Below are positions 28,513 through 37,265 of a stretch of 64,000 nt of DNA, in pieces (the first letter of the stretch is position 1; every line of letters begins with the position of its first letter). Source of the stretch: an uncultured Aquimarina sp. (lineage in GTDB: Bacteria > Bacteroidota > Bacteroidia > Flavobacteriales > Flavobacteriaceae); the NCBI GenBank assembly GCA_947492105.1, contig CANLMN010000013.1, forward strand, positions 47,232 through 111,231, read 5' to 3'. The notes below the pieces were generated by a model that was given only the letters and a program-made list of their open reading frames with translations, ran no database searches and was not told the DNA's origin. The position numbers and the translations under genes were made by a program.

Positions 28513-28716
28513 ATGAAACTTGCCATACTAACCATAGGTTTACTTGCACTTGCTGTTTCTGGAATAGCTATTAAACTGTGGGCAAAAAAAGATGGAAAAT
28601 TTGCTGGAACCTGTGCTAGCCAAAGCCCATTCCTCAATAAAGACGGTGAATCTTGTTCGTTGTGTGGAAAAACGCCAGAACAATATAAGGATTGTAACGA
28701 TTCAGGGCATTCCTAA
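28513..28716 (+). CDS. Small cysteine-rich membrane or secreted protein
   Basis: A 67-residue protein with an N-terminal hydrophobic helix (about 3-22, LAILTIGLLALAVSGIAIKL) and a short exposed tail with four cysteines in the pattern C-x14-C-x2-C-x8-C (GTCAS..., CSLCGK, DCND). That resembles a small metal or disulfide site. Similar short proteins are common in flavobacteria; no function is known to me. It lies 3 bases upstream of the ECF sigma factor gene and in the same direction, so co-transcription and a regulatory link are likely. Confidence 0.7.
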   Translation: MKLAILTIGLLALAVSGIAIKLWAKKDGKFAGTCASQSPFLNKDGESCSLCGKTPEQYKDCNDSGHS

Positions 28717-28719
28717 TCA

Positions 28720-29301
28720 TTGATATCTCATTTGTTGAAAGAGAACACCCAACTTTTACAAGAAACTATTCTAAAAGCAAAAGAAGGAAGCCAAACTGCT
28801 TTTAACCTTTTGTTGGATACGTTTTGGAACGATGTTTACAATTTTCAACTCAAACGCACAAACAACGATTATGAGGCAGAAGATATCACGATAAGAAGTT
28901 TTTCTAAAGCTTTTGACAAAATAGCCTCTTACGATCCCAAATACACTTTCAAAACTTGGTTAATTACCATTTCCAAAAACATTCATATCGATCTCATCCG
29001 GAAACGCAATGCCTCAATTGCCTCTTATACCACATCAGACACTACTGATGCTGTATATCGCATTGCAGATGATACACCTACGCCCGAGGATCGTCTTATT
29101 ACAAAACAAAATCTTGCACAGTTACTGCGTCATATCAAAAAACTAAAACCGCATTATCAAGAGGTCATAAATCTTCGGTATTTCCAAGAATTAAGCTACA
29201 AAGAAATCGCAGAAGTACTAGAAGAACCCATGAATAATGTCAAAGTAAAACTACTTCGTGCCAAAAAACTACTTGCAGAGATCATACAAAATGCTGAGTA
29301 A
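28720..29301 (+). CDS. ECF-type RNA polymerase sigma factor
   Basis: About 193 residues. Region 2 (about 20-90) has FNLLLDTFWNDVYNFQ, DYEAEDITIRSFSKAF and FKTWLITISKNIHIDLIRKR. Region 4 (about 130-190) has LKPHYQEVINLRYFQELSYKEIAEVL and NNVKVKLLRAKKLL with the helix-turn-helix. No ATG is available near the 5' end; the start must be TTG at 28720, 28732 or 28735, i.e. tightly coupled to the preceding small gene. No anti-sigma factor with a zinc motif is adjacent, but the upstream membrane protein is a candidate partner. Confidence 0.92.
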   Translation: MISHLLKENTQLLQETILKAKEGSQTAFNLLLDTFWNDVYNFQLKRTNNDYEAEDITIRSFSKAFDKIASYDPKYTFKTWLITISKNIHIDLIRKRNASIASYTTSDTTDAVYRIADDTPTPEDRLITKQNLAQLLRHIKKLKPHYQEVINLRYFQELSYKEIAEVLEEPMNNVKVKLLRAKKLLAEIIQNAE

Positions 29302-29353
29302 CTCTATTAGTTTGCTCCCTTATAAGTTCGGAGTGATCTTTTAAACTACACTC

Positions 29354-29495
29354 ATTAAAATGTAATTGTAGTCCAAAATAATTTGCAACATTTTCGCTAG
29401 TTTGAACTATAAAATTTAAGCATTGTAGTGACTACGATTTAATTTTCTGGTAATATCCTTTATCGTTTGAATTTACTGGGATAAAATGTTCTAAA
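29354..29495 (+). repeat. Family B element joined to a family A end
   Basis: 29354-29450 carries the left and middle parts of family B (AAAATGTAATTGTAGTCCAA, GCTAGTTTGAACTATAAAAT, GACTACGATTTAATTTTCTG). From 29457 it switches to the right end of family A (TTTGAATTTACTGGGATAAA). A chimaera of two families. No terminator was found for the sigma gene. Confidence 0.65.
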
Positions 29496-29551
29496 CCTGT
29501 TTTGCTTAGGTATTGGAGCTAGTAAATAATTCAACTACTTGAAATGCTATT

Positions 29552-30586
29552 TCACAAATGTGACAAATCTTTACGAAATTGTGAAGTAATAAAGTTTGAG
29601 ATTTCACTATCAAAAATAGAGTCTCTTGCAATGAACTCCATTGTTATAGATTGATACCACAAGCGATCTGCACTAATATATGGTTTTAGTCGAAGGTAAT
29701 CTTTTTCGGTTGTAACGATAATGGATTCCTTTTCTAACTTTTCGATTTCAGAAGGAGAGAAATTATGATGATCAGGAAAATTAAGGTGTGCGAAATGAAG
29801 TTTTTTTTCTTGATAGAAATCCAAAAGCGGTTTTGGATTAGCAATCCCTGTTACCAAAGTAAATTGTTTTTTTTGTAATGCAGTTAAGGATTTTTGTCGT
29901 TTTTGGGAAACTAGTTGATCTGCATATGCTATCGTAGCAAAATACAAGGATTGTCCGGTATTTAACTGTAGTCTTTGTCTTATTTTTTCTCGTTCAGCAA
30001 GAGATAGGTCTCTAGGACATTTTGTGACAATAACTATAGCTGCTCGCTTTGCTCCGCTAATTGGTTCCCTAAGATCTCCTGTAGGTAGTAGTGTGTCATC
30101 AGTATATAATTTGCTGTAAGCTGTTAGGAGTATATATAATCCAGCCTTGACTTTGCGATGTTGGTAGGCATCATCTAACAAGAGTACATCTATATTAGGG
30201 TGGTGTTTTTTGATTTTTGCAATACCATGACGACGATCCGCATCTACCGCAACAATACAATTAGGGAATTTTTTTTTGAATTGCAGAGGTTCATCACCTA
30301 CATCACGTGCTATGGCATCAGGTACTACAAATTGAAAACCTTTTTTTTTGCGCTTATAGCCTCTACTTAACGTAGCGATTTGAAGGTCTTGTTCTAGTAA
30401 TGCTATGAGATATTCTACCATCGGAGTTTTTCCTGTTCCACCAACACTAAGATTACCTACAGCTATGACAGGAAAGTCATATTTTGTGGATCGGAAAATT
30501 CCAAGATCATAAAAAGAATTGCGTAGCCATGTAATCAAATAGTATAATGGCACAAATAGAATTCCTATTTTTCGAAGCAGCTTCAT
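29552..30586 (-). CDS. lpxK: Tetraacyldisaccharide 4'-kinase
   Basis: A 344-residue inner-membrane-associated kinase that phosphorylates the 4' position of the lipid A disaccharide precursor to give lipid IVA. The N-terminal hydrophobic helix (LFVPLYYLITWLRN) precedes the P-loop GNLSVGGTGKTPMVEYL (about 44-60). LLLDDAYQHR contains the catalytic-site Asp-Asp-x-x-Gln-His block, and VTTEKDYLRL near the C terminus is also family-typical. It starts next to the structured element 30659-30754 and diverges from the Nif3-like gene. Confidence 0.95.
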   Translation of the reverse strand: MKLLRKIGILFVPLYYLITWLRNSFYDLGIFRSTKYDFPVIAVGNLSVGGTGKTPMVEYLIALLEQDLQIATLSRGYKRKKKGFQFVVPDAIARDVGDEPLQFKKKFPNCIVAVDADRRHGIAKIKKHHPNIDVLLLDDAYQHRKVKAGLYILLTAYSKLYTDDTLLPTGDLREPISGAKRAAIVIVTKCPRDLSLAEREKIRQRLQLNTGQSLYFATIAYADQLVSQKRQKSLTALQKKQFTLVTGIANPKPLLDFYQEKKLHFAHLNFPDHHNFSPSEIEKLEKESIIVTTEKDYLRLKPYISADRLWYQSITMEFIARDSIFDSEISNFITSQFRKDLSHL

Positions 30587-30658
30587 AGCTAACGAAATTA
30601 AATAATTTAAAATTGTTCCCTGTGTTTATTTCAAAATATCTTCTGAAGGTGTAACTTG

Positions 30659-30754
30659 CGTTAGGGATAGGAATGACACCCCGCAACCCGATTTTTGTTG
30701 AGGGTGAGGAGTATAATGGATAGCCCGACCGCTTTTGCGGAAACGCCCATAACG
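30659..30754 (+). ncRNA. Candidate structured RNA element between lpxK and the Nif3-like gene
   Basis: A notably GC-richer stretch that folds by eye into a three-helix junction. The closing stem is CGTTAGGG (30659-30666) with CCCATAACG (30746-30754, one bulged A). Hairpin 1 is CACCC/GGGTG (30677-30681, 30702-30706) extended by CAAC/GTTG (30684-30687, 30697-30700). Hairpin 2 is CCGC-TTTT-GCGG (30729-30740). The block GATAGCCCGACCG...GGAACGCCC recalls a repeat that I have seen upstream of many flavobacterial genes, possibly related to the Flavo-1 motif; this is memory, not a search. The strand is uncertain; plus-strand transcription would place it 36 bases before the Nif3-like ATG. Confidence 0.5.
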
Positions 30755-30790
30755 AAGAATATAAGATAAGATACTAAATTGAGTAATGGA

Positions 30791-31891
30791 ATGCAAATTA
30801 AAGAAGTTATAGCATATCTAGAGCAATTGGCTCCATTGGCCTATGCAGAGAGTTTTGATAATGTGGGGTTACTTGTGGGGGACTCAAGTACTGTGGTTAC
30901 CGGAGTTCTTGTGACTTTGGACACCTTGGAGATCGTGGTAGAAGAGGCTATAGAGAAGAAATGTAATCTGATAGTGAGTTTTCATCCCATTATTTTTGAT
31001 GGGTTAAAAAAAATCAATGGTTCTAATTATGTGCAGCGTGTGGTGCAAAAAGCGATCAAAAACGATATTGCTATTTTTGCAATCCATACAGCTTTGGATA
31101 ACTCCTTTAATGGAGTGAATGATATGATGTGTGAACAGTTAGGCTTGCAGAATCGCAAAGTTTTGATACCGCAAAAGGGGACAATCAAAAAATTAGTTAC
31201 GTATGCGCCTCAAAAAGAAGCGGCATCATTACGACAGGTTTTGTTTGATGCTGGTGCCGGAACAATTGGAGCCTATGACCAGTGTAGTTTCAGTACCGAC
31301 GGCCTAGGAACTTTTCGGGCCAAAAAACAAGGTTCTCTAAATCAATCAGAGGATCCGAAAGGATCTATGCATACAGAAAAAGAAGAACAGATACGTGTTA
31401 CATTTCCAAAACATTTAGAACATAAAATACTGCAAAAATTATTTGAAAATCATTCGTATGAAGAAGTAGCGTATGAGGTAACAACATTAGAAAATACGAA
31501 TCAGCATATCGGAATGGGAATGATTGGTGAATTACCAGAGGTGATGCCCGAGCTTGATTTTTTGAAGTTCGTAAAAAAAACATTTCATTGTGGAGGTATT
31601 CGCCATTCAGCTTTTAGAGATAAGCACGTAAAAAAAGTTGCAGTCTTGGGAGGTAGCGGTGGTTTTGCTATAGCACAAGCCAAAAAGTTAGGGGCAGACG
31701 TGTTTATTACAGCAGATTTAAAATATCATCAGTTCTATGAGGCTGAAAACACTGTTTTATTGGCTGATATTGGGCATTTTGAAAGCGAACAGTTCACAAA
31801 AAACTTAATTGTAAGCTTTCTTAGTAAAAAAATCAGTAATTTTGCCATCATTTTATCAGATAGAATTACCAATCCTATTAAGTACTTATAA
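30791..31891 (+). CDS. Nif3-like dinuclear metal centre hexameric protein (YbgI/DUF34)
   Basis: A 366-residue protein from the ATG at 30791 (the frame is open from a TTG at 30779). Family motifs: AESFDNVGLLVGD, LIVSFHPIIFDGLK, IAIFAIHTALDN and, near the C terminus, AVLGGSGGFAIAQAKKLGAD, TADLKYHQFYEA and IGHFESEQF. The His/Asp/Glu residues bind two metal ions. A middle insert (about 125-230, resembling a PII/CutA-like domain) gives the longer two-domain form. GTP cyclohydrolase-like chemistry has been proposed for the family; the role is unresolved. The next gene starts 5 bases after its stop, and this Nif3/coiled-coil pairing is common in Bacteroidota. Confidence 0.92.
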   Translation: MQIKEVIAYLEQLAPLAYAESFDNVGLLVGDSSTVVTGVLVTLDTLEIVVEEAIEKKCNLIVSFHPIIFDGLKKINGSNYVQRVVQKAIKNDIAIFAIHTALDNSFNGVNDMMCEQLGLQNRKVLIPQKGTIKKLVTYAPQKEAASLRQVLFDAGAGTIGAYDQCSFSTDGLGTFRAKKQGSLNQSEDPKGSMHTEKEEQIRVTFPKHLEHKILQKLFENHSYEEVAYEVTTLENTNQHIGMGMIGELPEVMPELDFLKFVKKTFHCGGIRHSAFRDKHVKKVAVLGGSGGFAIAQAKKLGADVFITADLKYHQFYEAENTVLLADIGHFESEQFTKNLIVSFLSKKISNFAIILSDRITNPIKYL

Positions 31892-31896
31892 AACAA

Positions 31897-32673
31897 ATGG
31901 CAAAAAAAGAAGTCACCGTAGAGCAAAAGCTAAGAGCATTATATGATTTGCAATTGATCGATTCTCGGATTGACGAGATTCGTAATGTACGTGGTGAACT
32001 ACCATTAGAGGTGCATGATCTCGAAGATGAAATTGCTGGCTTGAGTAAGCGGTTAGAAAAACTTAAAGCTGATTTGGATACGGTTGATGATGCTATAAAA
32101 AGCAAGAAAAACCTTATCGAAGAGGCGAAAGGACTGATCAAAAAATACGGAGATCAGCAGAAGAATGTGCGGAATAACAGAGAATATAATTCTTTAACCA
32201 AAGAAATAGAGTTTCAAGAATTAGAAACAGAATTGGCAGAGAAGCATATAAAAGAGCACAAAGTACAGATTGCACAGAAAAAAGAGATCATAGAACAGAC
32301 CAAAGGACGTCTAGAAGAACGTAATAAACACTTGGCTCATAAGAAGAGTGAGCTCGATGCTATATTGGCAGAAACCGAGAAAGAAGAGCAAGCTTTATTG
32401 GATAAATCAGCTTCTTTTGAGAAAGAAATCGAAGATCGTTTAGTGCAAGCTTATAAGAGGATACGTACAAATGTAAAAAATGGATTAGCAGTTGTAGCTA
32501 TAGAACGTGGAGCTTCTGGAGGATCTTTCTTTACTATTCCACCACAAGTACAGATGGAAATAGCTTCTAGAAAAAAGATTATTACAGATGAGCATAGTGG
32601 ACGTATCTTGGTCGATCAGCAATTGGCACTAGAAGAGAAAGAGAAAATGAATACTATGTTTGCTAAATTCTAG
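31897..32673 (+). CDS. Coiled-coil protein of the zinc-ribbon CT398/DUF164 family, with zinc ligands lost
   Basis: A 258-residue protein; residues about 8-180 are a long antiparallel coiled coil (LEDEIAGLSKRLEKLKADLD, ELETELAEKHIKEHKVQIAQ). The C-terminal part (about 200-240) aligns with the family's C4 zinc ribbon (C-G-G-C ... C-E-x-C-G-R-I-L), but all four cysteines are replaced: ERGASGGSFFTIPPQVQM and IITDEHSGRILVD. The fold may be retained without zinc. It is probably co-transcribed with the Nif3-like gene, and a hairpin terminator follows at 32728. Function unknown. Confidence 0.88.
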   Translation: MAKKEVTVEQKLRALYDLQLIDSRIDEIRNVRGELPLEVHDLEDEIAGLSKRLEKLKADLDTVDDAIKSKKNLIEEAKGLIKKYGDQQKNVRNNREYNSLTKEIEFQELETELAEKHIKEHKVQIAQKKEIIEQTKGRLEERNKHLAHKKSELDAILAETEKEEQALLDKSASFEKEIEDRLVQAYKRIRTNVKNGLAVVAIERGASGGSFFTIPPQVQMEIASRKKIITDEHSGRILVDQQLALEEKEKMNTMFAKF

Positions 32674-32727
32674 ATAGCTATCTTGCTAGTGTAAAACTGC
32701 AATTAAAAAGAATTACTATATTGGTAC

Positions 32728-32757
32728 AAAAGCTTCAGTTTTATCTGAAGCTTTTGT
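32728..32757 (+). terminator. Intrinsic terminator of the Nif3-like/coiled-coil operon
   Basis: AAAGCTTCAG, loop TTTTAT, CTGAAGCTTTT, then TGTTATTTTG; it lies 55 bases after the stop codon. Confidence 0.8.
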
Positions 32758-33294
32758 TATTTTGATGTAGTACTTAGTGGTAATTCGTCGTGGTTGTTCA
32801 CTAAAAAAAAGAAGGAATCAGATAGTGCTTATTTGTTTCTTCTCCGTAGAAATTATTGTGCTTTTTTTTATGAATTCCTCCAGACTTTTTGTTTTTAACC
32901 GAAAATAGGATGGCATTTTACTGAATGATTTTTTTTACATAGCTAAAAACCCTAATTTTCTTGAAACATAATTTCAAATTAGTGTGATGTAATCATAACA
33001 CAGGTATTGGTTTGAGGTTGAGTTTTGCTAAATGGGAGGATGATCGATGGTGTCGAAGAAATTAGTGTTATTTTTTTTTCAAATTTGAGGTTCATGGTGA
33101 GGAACTTATAAATGATGTTGAATACTGGACAAAAAATGTGAAATGAATATGGATATAAAGAGTTATAAGGTAAGATAATGTTTGGTGTAACTAGAAAATA
33201 GCATCCATTTTTTATACCAAATATGATACCGACAAATCTAGATATTGATAAATTATTTTGGGGATATAGTAATATTACTATGAACTAGTGTGTT
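32758..33294. other. Gene-free stretch upstream of the glycosyltransferase
   Basis: AT-rich; the longest open frames are about 20 codons. No repeat of families A-D, hairpin or clear promoter seen. Confidence 0.5.
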
Positions 33295-34566
33295 ATGAAT
33301 GTAAAAAACCGTTTGCTTATTATCGGGTATGTCTGGCCAGAACCACATTCTTCTGCGGCCGGAAGTCGTATGATGCAGCTAATAACACTGTTTTTGGAAC
33401 AAGGCTGGGAGGTGACTTTTGCCAGTCCTGCTATGGACTCTCCTTTGATGGTTGATCTAGAGGCTATAGGGGTAAAGAAAGTTGCGATCCAACTGAATCA
33501 TTCTAGTTTTGATCGTTTTGTAATGCTCCTACAGCCAGATGTAGTATTGTTTGATCGTTTCATGATGGAAGAACAGTTTGGTTGGCGTGTTGTCGCACAA
33601 TGTCCGCAAGCATTGCGGATATTAGATACCGAAGACTTACACTCGTTGCGATATGCAAGACAGAAAGCAGTAAAAGCGCAAAAACCCTTTGATCTGGCCG
33701 TATTCAAAAATAGTGACTTAGCAAAACGAGAGGTAGCTAGTATTTTTAGGTGCGATATAACTTTGATGATTTCTGAGGTAGAGATGGGCTTGTTAACAAG
33801 AGAGTTTGGAGTACCCAAAGTGCTATTACATCATTTAATGTTGTTGTTGGAACCTATACCAGAATCTCAGGTCAAAGCATGGCCGCATTTTATTTTGAGA
33901 GAACATTTTGTGACCATAGGTAATTTTCGTCATGAGCCGAATTGGGATGCGGTTCTATATCTAAAACAGCACATCTGGCCACTAGTAAGAAAAGAACTCC
34001 CTAAAGCAGAGCTACATATTTATGGAGCTTATACACCCCCAAAAGCTACGGCATTACATAAACCATTAGAAGGGTTTTATATAGAGGGATGGGTTGCAGA
34101 TGTAATTCCTGTTATGACTCAAGCTAGAGTTTGTTTGGCGCCAATTCGTTTTGGTGCAGGGATCAAGGGAAAGTTTACTGATGCCATGCGTTGTGGAACT
34201 CCAAGTGTAACCACAAGTATTGGAGCAGAGGCTATGTCTGGCACTTTGCCTTGGGCAGGAAAAATAGCAAATGACCCAAAGGCTATTGCCGATGCTGCAG
34301 TGACTTTGTATACCAATCAAATAGCATGGAAAACAGCTCAGCAAAATGGCATTTCTATTATTAACAATCTCTATAATCGTGATACGCTTATGGGTGGGTT
34401 TATGGAAAAAATGCATTCGGTTATAGCAGATTTGACATCACATAGAACCCAAAATTTTATCGGAGGGATGTTATTGCATCACAGTATGAGGAGTACGGAA
34501 TATATGTCTCGATGGATAACGGAAAAAAATGCGAATGCAAAGACAAAAAAAAGTGACGTGTCCTAA
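33295..34566 (+). CDS. GT-B fold glycosyltransferase (family 4-like)
   Basis: A 423-residue protein. The N-terminal domain opens with LLIIGYVWPEPHSSAAGSRM (loop binding the acceptor or nucleotide side) and contains PDVVLFDRFMMEEQFGW and RILDTEDLHSLRYAR. The C-terminal Glyco_trans_1_4-like domain (about 200-370) has FVTIGNFRHEPNWDAVLYLK, ELHIYGAYTPPKA, FYIEGWVADV and the nucleotide-sugar site RVCLAPIRFGAGIKGKFTDAM...GTPSVTTSIGAEAM with the E/G-x-x pattern. Sugar and acceptor unknown. It stands alone, not in a polysaccharide cluster. The last 40 residues are polar and unrelated to the catalytic fold. Confidence 0.88.
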   Translation: MNVKNRLLIIGYVWPEPHSSAAGSRMMQLITLFLEQGWEVTFASPAMDSPLMVDLEAIGVKKVAIQLNHSSFDRFVMLLQPDVVLFDRFMMEEQFGWRVVAQCPQALRILDTEDLHSLRYARQKAVKAQKPFDLAVFKNSDLAKREVASIFRCDITLMISEVEMGLLTREFGVPKVLLHHLMLLLEPIPESQVKAWPHFILREHFVTIGNFRHEPNWDAVLYLKQHIWPLVRKELPKAELHIYGAYTPPKATALHKPLEGFYIEGWVADVIPVMTQARVCLAPIRFGAGIKGKFTDAMRCGTPSVTTSIGAEAMSGTLPWAGKIANDPKAIADAAVTLYTNQIAWKTAQQNGISIINNLYNRDTLMGGFMEKMHSVIADLTSHRTQNFIGGMLLHHSMRSTEYMSRWITEKNANAKTKKSDVS

Positions 34567-34577
34567 TAATACCTTTT

Positions 34578-34646
34578 CAGAAATAATTACAAGCTAATAC
34601 TTAGAGTCTTTTTCTACTGTCGTGGTCTATAATTACATTTTAACTG
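34578..34646 (-). repeat. Repeat family B, internally deleted copy B5
   Basis: AGAAATAATTACAAGCTAAT...TTTTTCTACTGTCGTGGTCTATAATTACATTTTAACTGG: both element ends with the middle lost. It fills the space between two convergent genes. Confidence 0.6.
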
Positions 34647-34648
34647 GA

Positions 34649-36163
34649 TTACACTTTTTTTCTTCGTTCGGTAAAAGCACGATGTAGTTTGAAGAAAAAC
34701 TCTTCTGTTTTGTACGGTTTTGGAATGATATCATTAAACCCATTAGAGTAGAATTTATCCAAATTATCATCCAATGCTATAGCCGTAAGTGCAACTACAG
34801 GTGTCTCTTTATCAAACTTACGAATCCTTTTGGTTGTTTCTATACCACTAATTCCAGGCATATGAATATCCATAAGAATTAAATCAAATTCCTTGTCTTT
34901 GGCCTTTTCTATCGCACTCACCCCGTTGTCCGCTACATCGCAAATCATCCCATTTTTCTCCAAGATTTTTCGGGTAATGATTTGATTAATCTTGTTATCT
35001 TCTACCACAAGAACTTCTTTCCCCTTCATTAACCCGAAATCAATTTTTTTACTTTGCTCGACATAATCATATTCAATTTCTTCATAAACATCAAACTCCA
35101 AATCAAAATAAAACCGAGATCCTTTGCCCAAAGTACTTTCGAGAAATATCTCGCTCCCCATCAAATTCAACAAGTTTTTGACAATTGATAATCCTAAGCC
35201 TGTACCTCCAAATTTTCGATTTATTTGTATCGAACCTTGCGTAAAGTTTTCAAAAATATTCTTCTGCTTCTTGTCAGATACTCCTACACCATCATCTTGA
35301 ACCTGAAAATTAAGCAATACTTTATTTTTACCAAGACTTGGTTTACGAACTTTCTGAACACGAATATGAATATTTCCATTTTGTGTGAATTTGATCGAGT
35401 TCCCCACAAGATTAATGAGAACTTGGGAAACCTTTAGAGAATCTCCTTTAAGCTTTTCGGGAATGCTTTTATCAAAATCATAATGCAATGTATTGTTTTT
35501 ATCCTGAGCAGACTTACTTAACGCTATCAATACATCATTGATTCTCTTTTTTAGATTAAAAGATGTATTCTCTACCTCTACCTTCTTCGCCTCTAGCTTA
35601 TTCAAATCCAATATATTGTTAATCAAAGAAAGCAAGTACTCTCCAGAAAACTTCAAGGAATTCAAATGTTCTTTTTGATTGGGTGTTGGACTTTCTTCCA
35701 ATAGCAAATGTGTAAGCCCAGTAACGGCATACAGTGGTGTCCGTAGTTCATGGGTTATCGTGGACAGAAACTGTACTTTGGCTTCGCTAGCACGCTCTGC
35801 ACCTTCTTTGGCTAGAATTAATTCCGTGTTTTTTTGCTGCAGCAGTTCATTTGCTTTTGCCCTCAAATTGTTATTCTTATACAAAGACAAGGTTAAAAGA
35901 GAAAGAATGGTAATCAATGCAATACTCAATATTGTCGTAATTCGAGTCAACTTCCGAGTATACTCACTTGTAACAGTTTTTAGCCTTACCTCTTCAAATT
36001 GTTGCTGACCTCCAATTACCGAATCCTGAGCTATGGTTTGCGCTATATTAACAACAGGGAGACTATCACTCTTTGATCTATTTAATGCATCCTGAGCAAA
36101 TCCTTTAAAGATCGTACAAAAGATAAGTACAAAAAAAATAGTTATTCTGATTCTGGTTGGCAT
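34649..36163 (-). CDS. Hybrid sensor histidine kinase/response regulator
   Basis: A 504-residue protein with a signal peptide (about 1-23), a periplasmic segment of only about 50 residues and one transmembrane helix (about 76-95). A short coiled coil leads to HisKA (about 130-195, phospho-acceptor His138 in TITHELRTPLYAV), then HATPase (about 240-360: N box VLINLVGNSIKFT, G boxes DDGVGV and GGTGLGLSIVKN) and a receiver domain (about 383-500; Asp432 in LILMDIHMPG). Comparable flavobacterial kinases carry TPR or beta-propeller sensors; here the sensing part is almost missing. Phosphorelay output would need an Hpt protein such as the one at 10374; no dedicated partner is adjacent. Confidence 0.94.
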   Translation of the reverse strand: MPTRIRITIFFVLIFCTIFKGFAQDALNRSKSDSLPVVNIAQTIAQDSVIGGQQQFEEVRLKTVTSEYTRKLTRITTILSIALITILSLLTLSLYKNNNLRAKANELLQQKNTELILAKEGAERASEAKVQFLSTITHELRTPLYAVTGLTHLLLEESPTPNQKEHLNSLKFSGEYLLSLINNILDLNKLEAKKVEVENTSFNLKKRINDVLIALSKSAQDKNNTLHYDFDKSIPEKLKGDSLKVSQVLINLVGNSIKFTQNGNIHIRVQKVRKPSLGKNKVLLNFQVQDDGVGVSDKKQKNIFENFTQGSIQINRKFGGTGLGLSIVKNLLNLMGSEIFLESTLGKGSRFYFDLEFDVYEEIEYDYVEQSKKIDFGLMKGKEVLVVEDNKINQIITRKILEKNGMICDVADNGVSAIEKAKDKEFDLILMDIHMPGISGIETTKRIRKFDKETPVVALTAIALDDNLDKFYSNGFNDIIPKPYKTEEFFFKLHRAFTERRKKV

Positions 36164-36227
36164 GTATAGATCTATTAGTAGAAACCACTTTTAAAGTTGA
36201 TGAAACTTTACAGAACTCTAAATATAG

Positions 36228-37256
36228 CTATTTCTTTGAAATGTATTGCACTAAATCCAAAATTCTGTTACTATACCCCATCTCATTATCGTACCATCCA
36301 ATAATTTTGATCATCTTACCAATGACAGAAGTCATCTGCGCATCAAACACACAAGAACTAGGGTTACCTACAATATCGATAGAAACAATAGGATCTTCTG
36401 TATACTCCAATACGTGTTTCAAATTTGATTGCGCCGCTTTTTTGAAAGCAGCGTTAATTGCTGCGGCTGTAGTTTCTTTTTTTACATTTAACGTGATATC
36501 CGTCAAAGAGCCATTAGGAACAGGAACTCTAATACCACATCCTCCAATAACATTTGCTAATTCTGGAAAAATCTTTGTTAATGCTTTTGCTGCACCTGTG
36601 GTAGTAGGCACAATTGATTGACCAGCTGCTCGTGCACGACGCAAATCCTTGTGGGGCTGATCATGTAAGCTCTGATCGGTGGTATAACTATGTACTGTAG
36701 TAATGTAAGCTTGCTCAATACCACATAATTCATTAACAATATGAATCATTGGCGCTGCATTATTGGTCGTACAGGAGGCGTTGGAAACTATTTTTTCAGA
36801 ACCATCCAAAAGATGTTCATTGATCCCCATGACAATAGTTTTTATACGATCATCTGTTGGCGGTGCAGATACGATGACTCTTTTGGCTCCAGCATCCAAA
36901 TGCTGCTTGGCTAGCTCATACGTCTTGAATAAGCCTGTAGCCTCAATCACAAAATCGACATCATAATTAGACCAATTGCATTTTTTTGGATTCTCTACAT
37001 TATGCAATGGTACAGGCTTATTATTAATCAAAATTGCATCATCCGTGTGTCCCACATCATCTGCCAAAACACCATGGATACTATCATATTTGAGCAAATG
37101 ACTCAAAGTTCTTGCATCTGCCAGATCATTAATAGCAACCACCTCTATCTCTGGTCTATGAAGTGCTAATCTAAAAACAGCACGTCCAATTCTACCAAAC
37201 CCGTTAATTGCAATTTTAATAGGTCCGTTTTTTGCTAGCATCACTTCTGATTCCAT
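36228..37256 (-). CDS. gap: Glyceraldehyde-3-phosphate dehydrogenase
   Basis: A 342-residue glycolytic enzyme of the cytoplasm. Rossmann motif INGFGRIGR (about 14-22), Asp in INDLAD consistent with NAD use, catalytic Cys in SNASCTTN, HSYTTDQ with the active-site His, and WYDNEMGYSNR near the end. One deviation: the residue after SCTTN is Asn rather than the common Cys (SCTTNN), leaving the catalytic Cys intact. It lies 9 bases after lipA on the same strand, so the two form an operon. Many genomes have a second gap gene; which one carries the main glycolytic flux cannot be told here. Confidence 0.95.
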   Translation of the reverse strand: MESEVMLAKNGPIKIAINGFGRIGRAVFRLALHRPEIEVVAINDLADARTLSHLLKYDSIHGVLADDVGHTDDAILINNKPVPLHNVENPKKCNWSNYDVDFVIEATGLFKTYELAKQHLDAGAKRVIVSAPPTDDRIKTIVMGINEHLLDGSEKIVSNASCTTNNAAPMIHIVNELCGIEQAYITTVHSYTTDQSLHDQPHKDLRRARAAGQSIVPTTTGAAKALTKIFPELANVIGGCGIRVPVPNGSLTDITLNVKKETTAAAINAAFKKAAQSNLKHVLEYTEDPIVSIDIVGNPSSCVFDAQMTSVIGKMIKIIGWYDNEMGYSNRILDLVQYISKK

Positions 37257-37265
37257 AATTTGCTA

